In this document: positions 6,003-7,016 of the stretch, piece after piece
How positions within the stretch are numbered: the first letter of the stretch is position 1
How the letters are laid out: each line of letters starts with the position of its first letter
Source of the DNA: an uncultured Lachnospiraceae bacterium
Lineage (GTDB): Bacteria > Bacillota > Clostridia > Lachnospirales > Lachnospiraceae
Assembly (NCBI GenBank): GCA_905236615.1
Contig: CAJORC010000273.1
Location: 1 to 7,016 of the forward strand
Length of the DNA: 7,016 nt
Direction of reading: 5' to 3'
The notes under the pieces: model-generated
The model's input: the letters and a program-made list of their open reading frames with translations, nothing else
Told to the model about the DNA's origin: nothing
Database searches by the model: none
Made by a program: the position numbers and the translations under genes

Positions 6003-6008
6003 CCTCCT
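6003..6008 (-). promoter_or_regulatory. Consensus ribosome binding site supporting a TTG start for ridA
   Basis: AGGAGG on the minus strand lies 8 nt from the TTG at 5994-5992. The next internal ATG would remove the conserved N-terminal half, so this site fixes the non-ATG start. Confidence 0.85.
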
Positions 6009-6022
6009 AAACTTTGTCTTTC

Positions 6023-6859
6023 TTATTTTACCAGATCTATTCCATCAGGGCTTATACTTACAAGACCTTCCTTCATAAGATGTCCAACAGCCCTCTTAAA
6101 TGCATTTTTGCTCATTGAGCATTCATCCTTTATCAGCTCGGGTGAAGCTTTATCCGTAAAATCAAGATGTCCGTTTCTCTCGCGGATAAGTTCAAGAATC
6201 GCATCCGCATCCTCGTTCATCTGGAGATAAGCTTTCTTTCTTACAGACAGATCAAGCTTTCCGTCCTCCTTAACTCCTGTTACCCTTAATTTTACGATAT
6301 CACCGCATTTTACCTCACCGGAAAATTCCCTTGCCGGTATAAGTCCCGAATATTTCCTGTCAACTGCTACAAATGCTCCGAAGTTCCGGCTTATTTCATA
6401 AACAAGCCCTTCGACCTCATCATCAGTCTTATAAGGTGAATCCTTCTCAAGATATTCATAAACCTTCATGCTTGCAGCAAGACGATTGCTTTTATCAATA
6501 TACATGGTGACAAGAACCTCATCACCCTCTCTGACAGTGTAAGTCTGCTCATGATATGGCAGGAGCAGATCCCTTTCAAGTCCCATATCAAGAAAAGCTC
6601 CGACCTTATTGACCTGACAGACCTTAAGCACTGCTATTTTTCCAACAGTAAGCATCGGTGTATTTGTCGTTGCGATAAGCCTGTCCTTAGAGTCCCTGTA
6701 AATAAATACTTCTACTCCGTCTCCAACCTCTGCATCATCAGGGAGCTGTTTTGCCGGAAGAAGTACAACCTCCTCGTCCCCTTTCGCTGCCGACAGGTAG
6801 GCACCAAAATCCACTTTTCTTTCTATACCTAGTGTCTGTATCTCACCGAGTTTTATCAT
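6023..6859 (-). CDS. cvfB: CvfB/YitL-type S1-domain RNA-binding protein
   Basis: 278-aa cytosolic protein with the CvfB architecture: three S1-like OB domains and a C-terminal winged helix. The N-terminal MIKLGEIQTLGIERKVDFGA (1-20) is typical of the family. The second S1 domain (about 70-135) has VGAFLDMGLERDLLLPYHEQ (86-105). The third (about 145-207) has GLVYEISRNFGAFVAVDRKY (151-170), SGLIP and KLDLSVRK, the most canonical S1 motif set. The winged helix (about 215-278) includes ECSMSKNAFKRAVGHLMKEG (246-265) and ends VSISPDGIDLVK. In Staphylococcus aureus CvfB affects virulence gene expression and binds RNA; in other Firmicutes the role is less defined. The start matches family N-termini, but the ribosome site is poor: only AGG (6875-6873), 13 nt upstream. 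The gene follows the tRNA-Gln terminator and begins the transcript with ridA and the 77-aa gene. Confidence 0.93.
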   Translation of the reverse strand: MIKLGEIQTLGIERKVDFGAYLSAAKGDEEVVLLPAKQLPDDAEVGDGVEVFIYRDSKDRLIATTNTPMLTVGKIAVLKVCQVNKVGAFLDMGLERDLLLPYHEQTYTVREGDEVLVTMYIDKSNRLAASMKVYEYLEKDSPYKTDDEVEGLVYEISRNFGAFVAVDRKYSGLIPAREFSGEVKCGDIVKLRVTGVKEDGKLDLSVRKKAYLQMNEDADAILELIRERNGHLDFTDKASPELIKDECSMSKNAFKRAVGHLMKEGLVSISPDGIDLVK

Positions 6860-6864
6860 AAAAA

Positions 6865-6892
6865 AATATATACCTAAAGCCTTTCATGTAAA
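6865..6892 (-). promoter_or_regulatory. Candidate promoter for cvfB (would give a nearly leaderless mRNA)
   Basis: On the minus strand TTTACA (6892-6887) and TATATT (6870-6865) are each one base off consensus, with a 16-nt spacer. The predicted start falls at about 6858, on the ATG itself. Either cvfB mRNA is nearly leaderless, which would fit the missing Shine-Dalgarno, or transcription comes from elsewhere, for example readthrough of the tRNA terminator. Confidence 0.35.
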
Positions 6893-6927
6893 AAACAAAA
6901 AGAGCGGAGAATATAATTCTCCGCTCT
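6891..6927 (-). terminator. Strong intrinsic terminator downstream of tRNA-Gln
   Basis: Perfect 12-bp inverted repeat AGAGCGGAGAAT (6901-6912) / ATTCTCCGCTCT (6916-6927) with a 3-nt loop. On the minus strand it is followed by a T-rich run (five T, G, then more T; complement of 6900-6891). It starts 5 nt after the tRNA 3' end, so it ends the tRNA transcript and separates it from cvfB. Confidence 0.95.
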
Positions 6928-6932
6928 CATAG

Positions 6933-7005
6933 CTGGGCTAGAAGGATTCGAACCTTCGAAGTGACGGAGTCAGAGTCCGTTGCCTTACCGCTTGGCGATA
7001 GCCCA
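6933..7005 (-). tRNA. tRNA-Gln (anticodon CUG)
   Basis: The cloverleaf is complete on the minus strand. Acceptor TGGGCTA (7005-6999) pairs with TAGCCCA (6940-6934). The D arm is GCC/GGC, the anticodon stem is ACGGA/TCCGT with loop CTCTGAC (anticodon CTG, reading CAG), and the T arm is GAAGG-TTCGAAT-CCTTC. The U1-A72 first pair and discriminator G73 (6933) are typical of bacterial tRNA-Gln. Counting a 73-nt body leaves a 6-nt variable region. The 3' CCA is not encoded (the next bases are CTA), so it must be added by tRNA nucleotidyltransferase. The sequence upstream reaches the window edge within 11 nt, so whether it belongs to a tRNA cluster cannot be seen. Confidence 0.97.
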
Positions 7006-7016
7006 TTGACTTGCAA

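Noticed and set aside
6843..6887. 14-codon upstream frame overlapping the cvfB start as a leader peptide
   Set aside because: No ribosome binding site precedes its ATG, and it overlaps the -35 of the promoter candidate. Kept only as a remark in the cvfB start finding.
6933..7005. Integration site at the tRNA-Gln gene
   Set aside because: No integrase gene and no repeated copy of the tRNA 3' end is visible in the window.

Overview
This window looks like ordinary chromosomal sequence from a low-to-mid GC Firmicute, most likely a motile member of the Lachnospiraceae (Butyrivibrio/Roseburia-like). That placement is inferred from AGGAGG-type ribosome binding sites, simple hairpin-plus-T-run terminators, a tRNA-Gln without an encoded CCA, a YjfB-type motility protein, and a CdaR/PucR-type regulator directly upstream of ftsE. 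No mobile element, CRISPR array, phage gene or toxin module is visible.

Left part (1-2431, minus strand). Reading leftwards there is a WecG/TagA/CpsF-like glycosyltransferase homologue with a degenerate active site (2431-1736), a CdaR/PucR-type transcription factor (1593-502), and the N-terminal two thirds of the cell-division ABC ATPase FtsE (446 to the window edge). The regulator and ftsE are 55 nt apart with no terminator between them and are probably co-transcribed. The 142-nt gap before the regulator is AT-rich and holds only a weak promoter candidate.

Middle (2431-4290). A compact divergent intergenic region carries two good opposing promoters that share one -35 hexamer. The plus-strand unit encodes a multi-spanning GT-C glycosyltransferase and, 24 nt after its stop, the small YjfB-type motility protein. 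It ends at a strong bidirectional terminator shared with the convergent CPBP-family membrane protease gene (5238-4291).

Right part (5278-7016, minus strand). A probable three-gene unit reads cvfB (S1-domain RNA-binding protein), ridA (imine/enamine deaminase, TTG start) and a 77-residue conserved-looking protein of unknown function, closed by a hairpin terminator. Upstream of cvfB lies tRNA-Gln(CUG) with its own strong terminator.

Functionally, the window combines envelope and division functions (ftsE, the glycosyltransferases, the CPBP protease), motility (yjfB) and housekeeping RNA/metabolite-repair genes (tRNA-Gln, cvfB, ridA). I see no convincing new multi-gene system. The points most worth a second look are the degenerate WecG-like protein opposite a GT-C enzyme, the pairing of that GT-C enzyme with a motility protein, the CdaR-like regulator attached to ftsE, and the small unknown protein behind ridA.
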